DNA from: Zychaea mexicana
Lineage: Eukaryota > Mucoromycota > Mucoromycetes > Mucorales > Lichtheimiaceae
NCBI RefSeq assembly: GCF_025766255.1
Contig: NW_026516728.1
Location: forward strand, 203,676-267,675
Reading direction: 5' to 3'
DNA length: 64,000 bases
Under the pieces are notes generated by a model, which was not told the DNA's origin, made no database searches, and saw only the letters and a program-made list of their open reading frames with translations. Below are positions 23,594-36,942 of the stretch, piece by piece (positions within the stretch are counted from its first letter, which is position 1; each line of letters opens with the position of its first letter). The position numbers and the translations under genes are program-made.

Positions 23594-25590
23594 TTATCCT
23601 GCTTCTTCTTGACTATTTTGCATCTCCTTCGCAATCTAGTAAACAGAAAGGTGAAATAAGTACCACGCGATAAAAAAAAAGCAATCCAATGAAAATTAAC
23701 TGTACGCAAAAAACCTACCGTTTCAATCTCTTCAAGATCCCATCCAATCTCGCTTTTGGATACTGAAAAGTGATGTAATTCATGTGCAAGCGTCCGTAAT
23801 ACATGGTCGCTATATAAGTATAGGATATCCAAAGGTAAGTTTCCCTCGTTTCTTCTTCTTCTTCTTCAACCACACTATAGCCATATACGACATTATATTC
23901 GTTTTATCTTACCTAGTATGTTGAATCCAAGTACAATAATCATCCAAATAAATCTTGCTGTATACATAGTACACATCATGATGATCAAACAACACTTTTA
24001 AGCTCAACAGCGCCTTCAGGATAGCCCGCTTTCCCAGACGCATCAATATATACACATCCTGCATCACCTTCTCGCAAAGCGCAAAGTTTCTGTACAGTGG
24101 GTATGCCAAAGATCGACGGTAATTTGCAACAAGGACTTCTTTAAGCGTTGTGAACTGTTCCAAACATGCAATGGTCGGGCTTGTTTTACCAATGCACCAT
24201 ACGGATTCAACAGAGTCTTCTCCTTCGAATATCCGATGATTGTAGCTGTATGCAAATAACAGATCGACCAGACCAAGATACGTTATTTTTTCATTGGATA
24301 GTAAATCTATAAGGGCAATACACAAAAGATCAATTATACGGAGGGAAAAACACGTATCTTCTTCTTTTTCACTTACATTCTTTTTTCGGCAAGTCCCGCA
24401 TCATTGCCTGCTCCTTTTCTGTAAACTTTATTAAGGACTCTGCCGAGTCTGTGATCGAAAGCGACTGTAGATCTAGTAGTCCATCCACGCTCCCCGGTGC
24501 TTGCATTTCCTGTATCAATGGTGCTGTAAATGTAAAACACGATCAACAATCTTTCCGCTACTACGCATTAAGTACCTTCCCCAAGAAAAACGCCCCTGGG
24601 CAGTTACTAACCTTTGGTCTGCTGCTCCTTGGCAATTTTCTGTATCCGTCGTAACTCTTTGTGCCACACTGTTTTAAACTGCATGACCCGTTGTATCTCT
24701 TCATCGTTAATGAAATCCATAGCGTAATAGTCTTCGTCAAATTTAGCATCCTCTGCTTCACATCGTTCCCGTCGTCTAGATTCAACTGTTGATTTTTCTG
24801 GGTCTGATATATCGTTAATTTCATTCATCGTTTCTTGAACGTGAATAAAGTAGTTGCTGTATTGGTTGTTAAAGCCATAGGATGCCGTCGTCAAAATTTC
24901 TGTTGTTGGTAATTCTTGAGGTAGTTCCCAATTGAAATCAATCGCTATAATAAGAATTGTAATACATACATGAGTGGATCAATATGTACTACTTGATTGT
25001 GGTATGATATCGTTACCTTCTTGAATATTTTCGTCTTGTACTTGCTCCTGCTGTTCATCAACATTATCTTCGCCACCAATCACTTCAATCAAGGGCTTTG
25101 TGGTCTTTTTATTGGATTCCTCAGGTGCTTCGCCTCGTCTCGCCAAAAGTTTACTTAACAGATCGAGATCTGTAAAATGCTCTCCCTTGTTTTCTTTAGT
25201 GATACGGACGTGAAACTGGCCGGAGGAGGGATCGTACTTTGCACTCGAATCATCGTCTTCGACAATATTGCCGGGGAAATATAAACTAATACAGCAAAAG
25301 CCAACTATAAGTATTATACGATACCGCATAATCCTTGAGTAGCTCTCCTCACTCACCGCAAAAAGTAAGGTCTTAGAAAAAACCGGAATTCACTGCCTTG
25401 AACATGAAGATCTACGTCTTGAGCCTAGTACCCAGTGGTCGTCCTTTGTTGTTAGGCAAGCTTTGATAATAATAAAAAACCGAATGTACTGTATAGTTTC
25501 TCCCAAATACCTTACCCGAACGTATGGCGTGTTGATTGTAATAATTACGGCATTGTCGTCCTGATCGACCTTGAATGTGGGTGTAATCAT
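23594..25590 (-). CDS. SHQ1: H/ACA snoRNP assembly factor SHQ1
   Basis: SHQ1 holds free dyskerin/Cbf5 before it enters H/ACA small nucleolar RNPs. Eight exons, phase-consistent: 25516-25590, 25357-25424, 25017-25285, 24612-24944, 24377-24523, 23913-24306, 23719-23809, 23594-23635 (472 residues). The N-terminal CS-like domain starts MITPTFKVDQDDNAVIITI and continues AQDVDLHVQGSEFRFFLRPYF, then GEHFTDLDLLSKLLARRG. The SHQ1-specific domain shows YGFNNQYSNYF, LPKKEYLLSNEKITYLGL, VDLLFAYSYNHR, ESVWCIGKTSPT, RRSLAYPLYRNF, SKIYLDDYCTWIQ and KSEIGWDLEEIE, all as in homologues. Several acceptors were possible at the start of exon 7; 23809 was chosen because it restores WIQHTSDHVLRTLAHEL. Starts 147 bases from MGM101, in the opposite direction. 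Confidence 0.95.
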
Positions 25591-25737
25591 ACTCGCGTGT
25601 TGAATGAGATCGATCGAGGTGGTACTGTCAAAAAAAAAGTTGGCAGCAGGTGCTTCAATTTTGGCTATGTCCGAACAAAAGCAGCTGCCTAGTCACACGC
25701 ACAGCTGTTCTTTCTCTTTGTTTTTACACTATTAACC

Positions 25738-27075
<1,338 letters not shown>

Positions 27076-28139
27076 ACACTCCTTACTACGCTTAGCATCC
27101 TTTACATCTGTCTCCAACGGCAACAACAACAACAATCCACTTTCTTCCTCCCTCAAGTATAAATCGCATGTTTCTGCGTGCTGTGTATAAAAAAAGTTAA
27201 ATGATTATCTTAGAAAAAGAAAGCATGACAATTGTTGTGCTATGTGATGTGACCATGTGGACCTTGTCCTGCTGTTGCTGCTGCTGCTATTGGACTCCTG
27301 CTGGTTCTGCCTGTCCTGTTGTTGTCCTGCGTGATGAAGATAATGATGCTATTCAGTACCATATAAAATGAGGGGCGCATACTGAACTTTCACTGCTTTC
27401 CACCTTTCTTCCTCTTCTCCTCTTCTATTGCCCCATAACATATTTTTAAATCAGACTACAGCAGCAATAATAACAATAATAATGGCATTACATTATTCAA
27501 TCATTTTCTTCCTGATATTTCTCAAAGCAATCACATACATTGTCGCCAAGGACGATCAAGACGATGACGCCCTATCGATGAACAGCAACTACAGCGAAGA
27601 AAGTGACAACAATATTAAAAGGCACTCGACGATGAATACAGACGACACTGCTCCCAATGAAGCAAAAGTAACATATCAAGCAGCTGCACCGCCACCATGG
27701 TCTCTTGGCATCTATGTTGTATCGTCATAATCATACAGCATCTATTACACACTGCCATCACTATGTAGTAGTAGCTCCATTCTACTATGGTATCCTCCAC
27801 TCCACAATCATCGCACACCACACCTTCTTCGCAAACCACCCCATGCAGTCACGTTTATGTACATATTTGAGAAAAATACCCATCTGCGAAGATCTTTAGT
27901 GTATAAAAACAATTTTCACGTGCTTTTGTTTATTTTTTGATAAAAGATTAAAGTTACAAATTTTATATATGTACAAGTGCGCTTTTTGATTGCAACGCTG
28001 GCGGGAGGATATGTGATGATGTGCTGAAAAGATGCTCGTGTCAAAGGAAATATGCAATGGTAATAAATGAATAGTGCAAAGAAATGAAGTATGTGATTTG
28101 GGTTATTGAGAAAGAGAAGGGAAATATGCAAAAGGTAAA
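27076..28139. other. Intergenic region between MGM101 and the F-box gene
   Basis: Between two convergent gene ends. Apart from the possible small secreted protein at 27482-27730 and its TATA-like TATAAAA near 27360, I see only AT-rich and Gln-codon-like simple sequence. Confidence 0.5.
27482..27730 (+). CDS. Possible small secreted protein
   Basis: An 82-codon frame from ATG at 27482 to TAA. The first about 22 residues look like a signal peptide: MALHYSIIFFLIFLKA followed by a small-residue stretch (TYIVA) and then a strongly acidic KDDQDDDAL segment. The rest is Ser/Asn/Asp-rich with AAAPPPW before the end, and no cysteines. A TATA-like box lies about 120 bases upstream and a CT-rich leader follows it. 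I do not recognise a family. Chance is possible for a frame of this length; a second exon downstream cannot be excluded. Confidence 0.35.
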   Translation: MALHYSIIFFLIFLKAITYIVAKDDQDDDALSMNSNYSEESDNNIKRHSTMNTDDTAPNEAKVTYQAAAPPPWSLGIYVVSS

Positions 28140-29139
28140 TTATGCGGCAACCCACTGGTAAAAGGAAACCATGGTATCGTTGACTATCCGGGACAGCCAG
28201 GAAGGCGATGGGGCAATACCGTTCTGCATCATCATTTTCTTCTTTTCGTCATGCGAATCTTCACTGGTAGTGCTAGTGGTGCTGGTGGTGGTAGACTCTG
28301 GCAAAGACACGACCACCTTCTCACGCGATGACGCTATCAAGACCTGGGGATCAAGCAAATCTGTGTCGCACGCAAATGACCGTGCATGCAGATACTTGAT
28401 AGCAGGACTCCGGCTATCGTCATGAACGTCATATGAAAGGCTCCAGCCGCAAGCATAAGCATCCTCGACATCCATCGAACTATTGCCAGTCGCACTTTCG
28501 TAGTCAGTCGTGATAATGGTGTGCTGTTGGCTCGGTTGGATCGGTACGGGGACAATGCGATCCTTGTAAGAAATGCTGTAGATTCGACGGGTGTTGTGAA
28601 CCTTAATCAAGACTGTGCAGCCGTCAATCTGCGGTGGTGGAAGAGCAGTTTGCAAGGTCATTGTGGTGTTGTCTTGAGGCTCAAACACCATGCGGTTATT
28701 GTCGGTGTCGCAGGCGGACCAGGTGAAATCGATAGGTTTGTGTGAAACGACATGAGGTTGGTTGATCCACAAGCGCATGGTGATTTGTTGTGCGTGGCTA
28801 ATGAGACGAGGTTGAGCAAGGGCGCGCAACAATCGATTGACTCGACATAATTTGAAGAGGGTGTCAGTGTCAACGTTGGCGAGGACAAGTTCGATCAGCT
28901 CGATGGGTAACGATGAGAGTGAAGCACCACTACCACTACTAGAATAGAAAGTCAGTTCAGATATCAAATTATGCAGCAGGCAGACAGCCAGCCTTTGCTA
29001 TTTATATCAGGGCAGCAGCAACCCGAAAGAGCCTTAAGATAGGTTACCTGCTAGGAATGGCACCGGGATGTAGTTTAGAATTCCAAAGCTGCTCAACAAG
29101 CGATTGAATCAAACGAGTCTGTTGGATAAGCATGGCCAT
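28140..29139 (-). CDS. F-box protein
   Basis: Two exons: 29048-29139 and 28140-28938, joined in phase 2 (296 residues). Exon 1 encodes a helical N-terminus (MAMLIQQTRLIQSLVEQLW). After the junction a short Ser/Gly linker leads into the F-box at about residues 38-80: LSSLPIELIELVLANVD, TDTLFKLCRVNRLLRALAQ, PRL. F-box proteins bind Skp1 and bring substrates to SCF ubiquitin ligases. The remaining part has beta-rich character without recognisable WD40, LRR or Kelch repeats, a Ser/Thr stretch and a C-terminal aromatic end (FYQWVAA). The substrate is unknown. The intron of 109 bases has a GTAACC donor and a CTATTCTAG acceptor. Confidence 0.75.
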
Positions 29140-30464
29140 TGTGTCAAGTAGATATGTGTGCGTATGTGTGTGTGTTTAAAAGACTTGAAGTGCTGTAGAG
29201 AAAAAAGGGAAAGGGATTGGTAGAATTCGGAGATTTATATAAGATGTCGAGTTGTGTGTGTTCGAAGAAGATCCAAGTCGGAAACAGCCGGGGTTGGGGG
29301 GTGTGAGTTGTGTGGGGTGGTGTGAGTCCTAGCAAGTTTATCGATAACGATCAATCGAATCTGATTGGCTGGAGCACAAACTTGAATGCAGGATGATGGG
29401 CTTCAGCATAGATAATTTGACCCATACACACCTCACGCAATTATACACACACACACGGGTGCCTGCATCTAGAGCAGAGAGACCACGATGTCAAAAGTGA
29501 CATCATGTTGCTAGCAAACTTTATCTCTTGTGTATCTCTCATGATAAATCCTGAGTAATCATCATTTTATTATTCGAAATTAGCGACAACAACAACAACA
29601 TTAACTGCTTCAGTCTTTCCTCAAAAGATAGTAGCAGTAAGTCATTATGCACAGGCCAATTTGGTTCTCTCTTTGTTGCTGGGTTGATATCGATGGGTTG
29701 TGGGGGGTGTTGAGGGGTTCAGTGGAAAGAGAGGGTAGGGGGAGGGTTTGATCGAAAGGGAGAGAACGTTAATAGAGAAATTCAATGATGCGGAGGGTTT
29801 GATTCGCGCGGGGGATAGAAAGTAGAGAACAAGGCTTCTTATCGATTGGAACGCAAATACAGAAAACTTGAATTTGGGCCGTACACAGCACACACTTTAA
29901 TGGAAAGGCAGAAATTTGCAAATGAAGTGATGATGATAAAATTTATCGATTTGTGTGGGAAAAATAAAGGAGGCGCCCCACCCACCCACCTAACCACAGT
30001 CTGTACAATTTGGCGCAGTGTACACAACATACACACGTTCACAGTTGTTATCGAGTTTCCAATCGTAGCAATCTGCCCTTCTTGTTACTCCCTATATTTG
30101 CTTATCTTTATTTTTCTTTTTCGTTTGAACTGCCAGCCGGCGATGTGCTACTCCATATCATGATCACTATCATGAATCACCGCGCATATATCTCCAAATA
30201 ACTTCACTAATGCTGCTGGCTTATAGCTGGCTGATACTTCCTCATAAAGAACCTCCTTTCCCTTGCTGCCTCATCAATTCCCGCTCCTTCGACCGATCAA
30301 GTTGCTGTGGCTGCGGTGGTGAATTCACGCACTAAGTTCATACACCACACATACACACCGGCTTTTAACAAAACTCAAAAAATCATTGTGCATATCTAGA
30401 GTTTATACATATCCCATTTTACGTAGGAATTTTTCCTGTTAGATATGATGTACACCCAGGATAC

Positions 30465-30524
30465 GTTGCTAGGTTACTAGGTGCGGACAATCTCCATGGT
30501 TAATAATTTGGTTACCATAGCAAC
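30465..30524. promoter_or_regulatory. Two full-consensus RFX X-boxes
   Basis: At 30465-30477 the minus strand reads GTAACCTAGCAAC, and at 30511-30524 the plus strand reads GTTACCATAGCAAC. Both match GTNRCC(N0-3)RGYAAC with no mismatch. They lie 46 bases apart in an otherwise empty region, about 1.4 kb from either neighbouring start codon. Binding by an RFX factor is inferred. Confidence 0.6.
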
Positions 30525-31858
30525 CATATAGTAAAGGATTATATGTATCTCTCTTTTTGTTCATATGACCTGTATATTTTTTCTACCTCTTCCCATCCAA
30601 GCAACAACAACACAGCAATTCGCATTCTGGTCGGCTGTCCCACTGAGCTTATTCCTGCTAATAAATTCCGCTTGTACATCATCAGCAAATAAACATTACA
30701 CAAATGTTGTTTGTTATCTCTTTAAATTTTACCGAGTCGTGCGTGCTCCCACTTATTCTACAGGATTCCACCACGAAAAACATGTCTGGCAGGCAATTTT
30801 TTTAGCGTGATTGTCTTGCAGCCAATCGACTAAAGAAGTCCCGGAAGCACTAAAATAAATGTAAATGTATTTTTTACTACAATTATCTTCATCGTCACTA
30901 GTGGTCAGCAATGATGAGCCTTTAAAAATCACCAGCATTGTTATTGTTGCCATCCATCTCAAAGTCAGCCAACTGTTATAATATACTCTTCCGGTGATTG
31001 CTGTGATAAAGTTTGCTTTCAGCAAAATTTATAATGCGCATAATGATTTCACTTTGAAAACAACGTGGGATCGTCGCGGTTCCGAACTTTACGTAGCAGC
31101 TGTACTATATGAAAAATAAACAACTATGGAAGACGATGCGCTTTGTATGTGGCGCCCATAGAAAGAAGAAAAAAACAATTAAAGAAAGGCAAACAGAAGA
31201 GAAAATGGTCATCCACCATAATGAAGTATCGGTTACCTATCAATTGTTGAATTAGCAAAAATAAACCCTGTCAAATCCTCAGTGCTATAATTTAAATACA
31301 TTTGAACCACAGCGACTTTCCATTGACACGGAATACAAACGCGGTAGTGATTTCAGGATGCGCATAGTATTGGATAATACACGCTCCACTATCGATAAGA
31401 TCGAAAACCAAAATTTTTTTCCCGATATGACACTCCTGAATACCAGAGACGGAAACTGATAGTAGACAAATCGGGAAGTTGTCTATCATAGTAGCAAAGA
31501 CATATTTTCTTTAAGCTTTTTGATCTCGCTTCTACTCTGTTCAAAGTATAACAGCAGGGTTTCGCATAGTATTGCTACATGGCTACGTTTCATCAGAAAC
31601 ACACCGCTGCTCCTCATCCAAACTTCGTTAAAAATAAAACGATAATGTTAAGGGGTTTAAAGGGTTTCATTGGTTGTTTTGTACGTAATCGCTAGGCCAA
31701 TCAGCAGAGCGATAGATATCGATGACTCCGCTCTACGCAATACAAATCTCTGTTTTTTTTTGCTTATCAGTGATCGGGCTTAAACGTACGGCACGCACAC
31801 CATTTATAGAGAACTTGCGTGAACTTTTGGATTGTCGCCATACCAAATATATTTGAAG

Positions 31859-31866
31859 TATATAAA
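31859..31866 (+). promoter_or_regulatory. TATA box upstream of the trehalose-phosphate phosphatase
   Basis: TATATAAA 56 bases before the start codon at 31922, followed by an A-rich leader. Inferred from position and consensus. Confidence 0.45.
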
Positions 31867-31921
31867 GTCCACGGAACAATCAGCTCTTTTTTTGATAACA
31901 AACAAAAAAGAAAAGAAAAAG

Positions 31922-34544
31922 ATGCCTTCAATACTCCACGCCATCTCGACGCCAAACGGTGAGCAGTTGTCATTCCAACCTACCATCGAATTACCGCCTT
32001 CGCCACCTCACTCGCCACCCAAACACCATTTTGTACATCCTGGACTACTATCATTGCCAACAACACAGCAACGTGTAAATCCAACAATGTGGCTGCCTGC
32101 CTGGCACGCTGTGCATGATGCCATGACAACGTGGAAAGAACATGACCATGATATAATTCATATTGACGATGCATCGACTCCTGCTTTTATCACCAACAGT
32201 AAGTGCAGTAATACGCTCTTTTGCTAAGAACAAGCAATGAGAGCAGGATCTTACTAATGTAATTTGTCTGTTGTACTAGTCCTGGACCCTTGGTTTCAAT
32301 ACAACTCTTTGCCACGACAACAAAAAGTAAATGAGAACGAATGGAACGAATTTGTCGAGTTTAACGAAAAGTATGCAGATCTGATCGTGAATAGATATCG
32401 ATCTCATCATGATATCAGTAAGTAGTAGTAGTATAGTAGCAGTATTCTTCCCGGAAAACGAGATCAACAAGCCCTCTTCATTCTGATCATCAAAAGTACT
32501 TATTTGACTTGCATAATTAGTTTGGGTGCATGACTATCATTTAATACTGTTGCCAAGTATGCTACGCCGAAAACTTCCGCAAGCTACTATCGGCTTTACT
32601 ATCTATGCTTGTTGCCCAAACTTGGATAAACTTGAAGGTACGTTGTAACGTAATTAGAGTAGAGCCGCGGTCCTATTTTACTCCGCGGTTTCTCTTTTTT
32701 CTTTGCATCGCCCCTAATTGCGTAAGAATTCTTTTTTAGGATACGGACGAGCCCTGCAACGTAGCATGTCTGCTGCCGATCTCATTGGAGTTCAGGTACG
32801 TAGCGACTGTTTTATCACCGACTCGCTTATATAAGAATGCGCTTTGTTAACTTCTCTTTTTTTTTTCTTACTTTTCCTTCAATCCCTTCACACACACATA
32901 CACGACAACAATAGTCCGAGCTTGATATGCCTGTACTTTCTGCTGCTTCGGCTACTGCGGCTGCCACTCCAATCACCACCACCAGCACAGCTACCACGTT
33001 ACTAACACCTACCGTACACTTGAAAACGCCCTCATTCGCAGCACAAGAACGTTCACGCGATATTCGGCGATTATTCAAGGGCAAGCGCATCGTCTTATGT
33101 CAAGACACTGAACCTGCTGGTGTTCTAAAAACGGTGGCTGCTATGGAACACTATCTCTCGACGCACAACAAAGAAAACACCATCTTCATCCACATCTGCA
33201 CCCGCGCCAGCATTCCACGACCCCTCGACTCCATCCCTGACCTCGTCCGCCAAATTAACCAGCTCTACGGCACGCCAGAATCTGTGCCTATCCATTTCTA
33301 TCATCAGGACATGGACACCGACGAATACGACGCGTTGTTACTGGCTGCCGATGCAGCGCTAATTATGGGCATGCATCCACACGCTTCAATTGCTGCACAA
33401 ACATACATTGCCAGACAACAGCAGTCCCTCAGTAATACGACGCCATCATTGATCGTTTCCCACGGATCTCCTCTACAGGGCCAACATATCACAGCAGATC
33501 AATCCAGTCCCAGTGCCTTGGCAGCGGCATTGGAAAGTGCACTCGATAGCGATAAGCAACAGCCACAACAACAACATGCAGTATCAAAGCAACAAAAACC
33601 CAAATTCCTTGAAACCTTGTCAAAGAAGCGACAGCAACAACAGAAATTGACGGCAAAACTGAATCCGACCCAAGTTGGCGAAGCATGTCGCAATGCACGA
33701 CGGCGCCTGTTTTTGTTCGACTATGATGTAAGTTTCTGAGACTCATTTTTAATAATCTCATGAATGAGTGCGGTGATGATAAGGAACACGTATGCTGACG
33801 CGATTTCCTTATTTGGTTTAGGGTACTCTTTCGCCGATTGTTGCAAACCCTGATGACGCCAAACCTACACGGGCCCTACTGCGGTATTTGCAAGCATTGT
33901 GCAATGACCCTCGCAACGTGGTATGGATTGTTTCGGGCCGTGACCAAGCGACCTTGGATTCCTGGATTAGCAGCACCGTGCATGGCATTGGTCTGAGCGC
34001 CGAGCATGGTTCGTTTATGAAGTTACCTGGCGAATCATCATGGGTCGACATGTTGGCTCAAGCAGACATGAGCTGGAAATCACGCGCCTTGGCTATCTTT
34101 GAATCCTACACAGCACGCACACCGGGAACGGTTGTGGAACAAAAGAAATCATCGATTACGTGGCATTATCGCAATGCGCATGACGCTGACCTTGCTTTAA
34201 AACAATGCGAAGCTTGCTTTGAAGAATTACAAAAGATTCCTGGCGGCGGCGTCGATATTATGCGCGGTAAAATGAACCTTGAGGTTCGGTCTTTACTCGT
34301 CAACAAGGGTAATGTCGTCCAACGGATCCAACAAAGTGTCGGTGCTGACTTTGTTCTATGCGCTGGTGATGATCGTACCGATGAAGACATGTTCCGTGCC
34401 CTCGAGGACGAGCCCGCTTATTGTGTCCTGATAGGTCCTCAAGATAAGGAAACCGATGCCAAATACTGTGCCGAGACAAGTGAACAATTTGTTTCTTGTG
34501 TTGGACAGCTTGCCAATGTATCGTCTACCCATAGTGCATTATAA
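31922..34544 (+). CDS. Trehalose-6-phosphate phosphatase with degenerate synthase-like domain
   Basis: Six exons: 31922-32198, 32280-32417, 32521-32637, 32740-32795, 32915-33727, 33822-34544 (707 residues). The C-terminal 240 residues are a HAD-type trehalose-phosphatase that removes phosphate from trehalose 6-phosphate: FDYDGTLSPIV (nucleophile Asp about 465), WIVSGRD, SAEHGSFMK and CAGDDRTDEDMFRALED are all intact. The N-terminal half follows the GT20 synthase order (IWVHDYHLILLPSMLRRKLP near residue 140, then IGFTIYACCPN, SMSAADLIGVQ) but is shortened, has a Ser/Ala/Thr-rich insert, and lacks the catalytic DRLDxxKG (CQDTEPAGVL occupies that place) and the HxPFPSSE block. So it is probably a Tps2/Tps3-like phosphatase or regulatory subunit, not a synthase. 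Confidence 0.88.
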
Positions 34545-34864
34545 ATCTTTCATTCTTTTGATAAGCATACACTTCCACTTATTATATACTCCCTCTGCAT
34601 ACTAAATTAATATTCCCCGACCTATCATCACTTGCTATCACTCATCATATCTATTTTGTACAGTTTATTCGTCCATTTTTTATTTTTTCTCAACTTTCGC
34701 ATCTTATTTCTTGTACCTGATAACCCGCATACAACACACACACAAAAAGAACAGTTTCAGATCATCTCATGTTAGATGTTATCTACAAATTTTTTATGTA
34801 ATAAATCCCATGTACACATTAGTCTCTATACAAAGTGGAAGTTTAATGAATGTTTAGCGAGTAA
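34545..34864. other. Convergent intergenic region
   Basis: Only 320 bases between the stop codons of the trehalose-phosphate phosphatase and MAP1. Pyrimidine-rich, with an AATAAA-type element near 34800. No gene seen. Confidence 0.6.
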
Positions 34865-36763
34865 TTAAGTCAAGATCTCTACGCCGTCTTCAGTGACGAG
34901 CAAGGTGTGTTCAAATTGAGCAGATCTTTTGCCGTCTGCAGTGGTTGCCGTCCATTGATCGTCCCTGTGAAAAGTAATCATGGTATTTAGGATAAAACAT
35001 TCAATATCTAAATGCTTGTTACTTTTCTAACTTCGATTTAAGCCTACCAGAGCACATCCTTCCATGTTCCTTCATTGATCATTGGCTCTATGGTAAACTT
35101 TTGCAGGGAAGAATGTTAGCTAAATCAATACAAGCATAAGCAGGAGATTACCGCAGTCTATAAGGAAACTCGATGATTCTACTTACTACATGGCCAGGCT
35201 TGCATACACCAATTGCTTTGTTGTTGGCATAGTGAGGTACGTTTGGAGCACAATGGAACAGCTGATTGATACCGTGACCACAGAAGGTACGAACAACTGA
35301 GAGTCCATTTGCGGTAGCATGGGTCTCAATAATCTTGCCAAAATCACGATATTTCATGCCGGGCTTAACAGCATCAATGGCCTTTTGCAAACATTCGCGA
35401 GCCACCTTGACCAGCTTCTGGCCCTTTTCATCCACATTTCCAACGAGATAACTTTCGTTAAGGTCGCCATGGAATCCACCGAGATAGCAAGTGACATCAA
35501 TGTTGACAATATCACCGTCTTGGAGTGGACGCTTGTCAGGAATACCGTGGCAGATAACTTTTTTAATTGATTACATAAAAAGGTGAGTTGTCTATTGAAC
35601 GTTTACTGGCTTTACTCTTGTTTGTCAGCATGTAATCTCACCTTCATTAACAGATCTATGTCGAAATAGGACCATGTGGTCAGATAAAAAACAACAGAGT
35701 ACTGTCCCATCTCTCTCACTAGCCCTAAATTTATCTTCCTTTCTCGGGTATGGTAATAAATATGGTGCTTACGTGCAGACAGATTTGGGGAAATTGTAGT
35801 AGTTCAATGGGGACGGGTATGCGCCACGCTCGATAGTAGCTTCATGAACAATGCGGTCTACATATCCAACACAAATATGTTTAGTTTCCCATTCTCCCTT
35901 TTGATATACTCGATCTTCAGAAACAAATTTGCTTCTCTCTCCTACCAATTTCATCAGTGGTAATGCCCGGACGAATGGCTGCTGCACCAATATCCAGCAC
36001 CTCGCGTGCAATCTTGCATACTTTTCGCATGCCTTCGATTTCCTTTTCATTCAAGCACTTGATAGTCGAGCTTGCTCGTACGTTTTGTTCAGAGACAGGG
36101 ATACCTAAATTGATTGTAATAGGGGTATGTTAAAAGATAGAACCACACTCTCTCTTTATCCAAAGTATTATGTTGAACAATGAAATAATTGGTTACCCGT
36201 GACAGCATAATCAGCTAATTGATCGCATGTAAAAAAAGGTTAATTATCCACAATCATTTACTTCGATACTACTTGTTTTCAGCTCGCCATCTTTGCTTAC
36301 GCTTAGCAATTTCACCAGGAACCTCACGCTTTGGAGAAAGCGGGTATACCGGGCGCAAGGGACCCGTGAACTTGTAGTTGGGGAAAGGGTTGTGTGGTTC
36401 ACCTAATATACGACATGTATGCGTTATGTTTATATCCAGTCAGATAAATTTACCGAGGTAGAAGGGACTCTTACTCTCAATTTTGGCCTTGTGAACAGCC
36501 TTATGTGAGCCCTGTTTGGACAGATAATTAGGTCAAAAAAATCTGTTAGCTCTAAAACTGCCTAGTAGTTCAGCTATTTCTTTGCATGTGTTCCTGGGTT
36601 TTTCCTATTTAGAATAGAGAAACGTTACCCAGTTCTTCTTGAAGCAATCTTGTGAGCAGAAGAATGAACCTTCAATTTTCAGTTTAATACAGGTGGGACA
36701 TTGAAGCTTGGCAGGTTGTCCACAGCCTAGCGATTGACACACTTTGCCTTCCGTTGATGCCAT
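34865..36763 (-). CDS. MAP1: Methionine aminopeptidase 1
   Basis: Removes the initiator methionine from nascent proteins at the ribosome. Ten exons, all in phase: 36629-36763, 36475-36511, 36301-36402, 36197-36214, 35946-36104, 35773-35857, 35642-35655, 35187-35557, 35048-35097, 34865-34964 (356 residues). Exon 1 holds the N-terminal zinc finger of type-1 enzymes ([17 protein letters not shown] ... [12 protein letters not shown]). Metal ligands are intact: [29 protein letters not shown] and TEDGVEILT. Two microexons are needed: 18 bases (36197-36214) giving PDYAVT, and 14 bases (35642-35655) giving SVNE in [15 protein letters not shown]. Without them conserved sequence and phase are lost. Starts 179 bases from ASCC1, divergently. 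Confidence 0.96.
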
Positions 36764-36942
36764 TTCGTTATGTATAAAAGTTCAGAAAAAGGGTTCAAGA
36801 GACACAGAAAGGGTTAAGTAGAGAGTGGAGTTCAAATAAGTGGCTTGGTGTTCAGCATACGGTCTACAGTCGAGGGAAATTGACGCGGACCTTCGGGCTC
36901 CTGCCTGTCTCTCTCTCTCTCTCATTTTTGCATAAAAGTAGC

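Larger units (their letters stand above)
29140..31921. other. 2.8 kb gene-poor stretch with X-boxes
   Basis: Between the F-box gene (leftward) and the trehalose-phosphate phosphatase (rightward). No supported coding gene. It holds two RFX X-box sites at 30465-30524, an unsupported 81-codon ATG frame at 30565-30810 just downstream of them, and a TATA box at 31859-31866. Confidence 0.5.

Noticed and set aside
23810..23880. Alternative acceptor sites for SHQ1 exon 7 in the GAA-repeat tract
   Set aside because: They keep phase but add a basic RRRNEG stretch absent from SHQ1; the acceptor at 23810 gives a direct match to the conserved segment.
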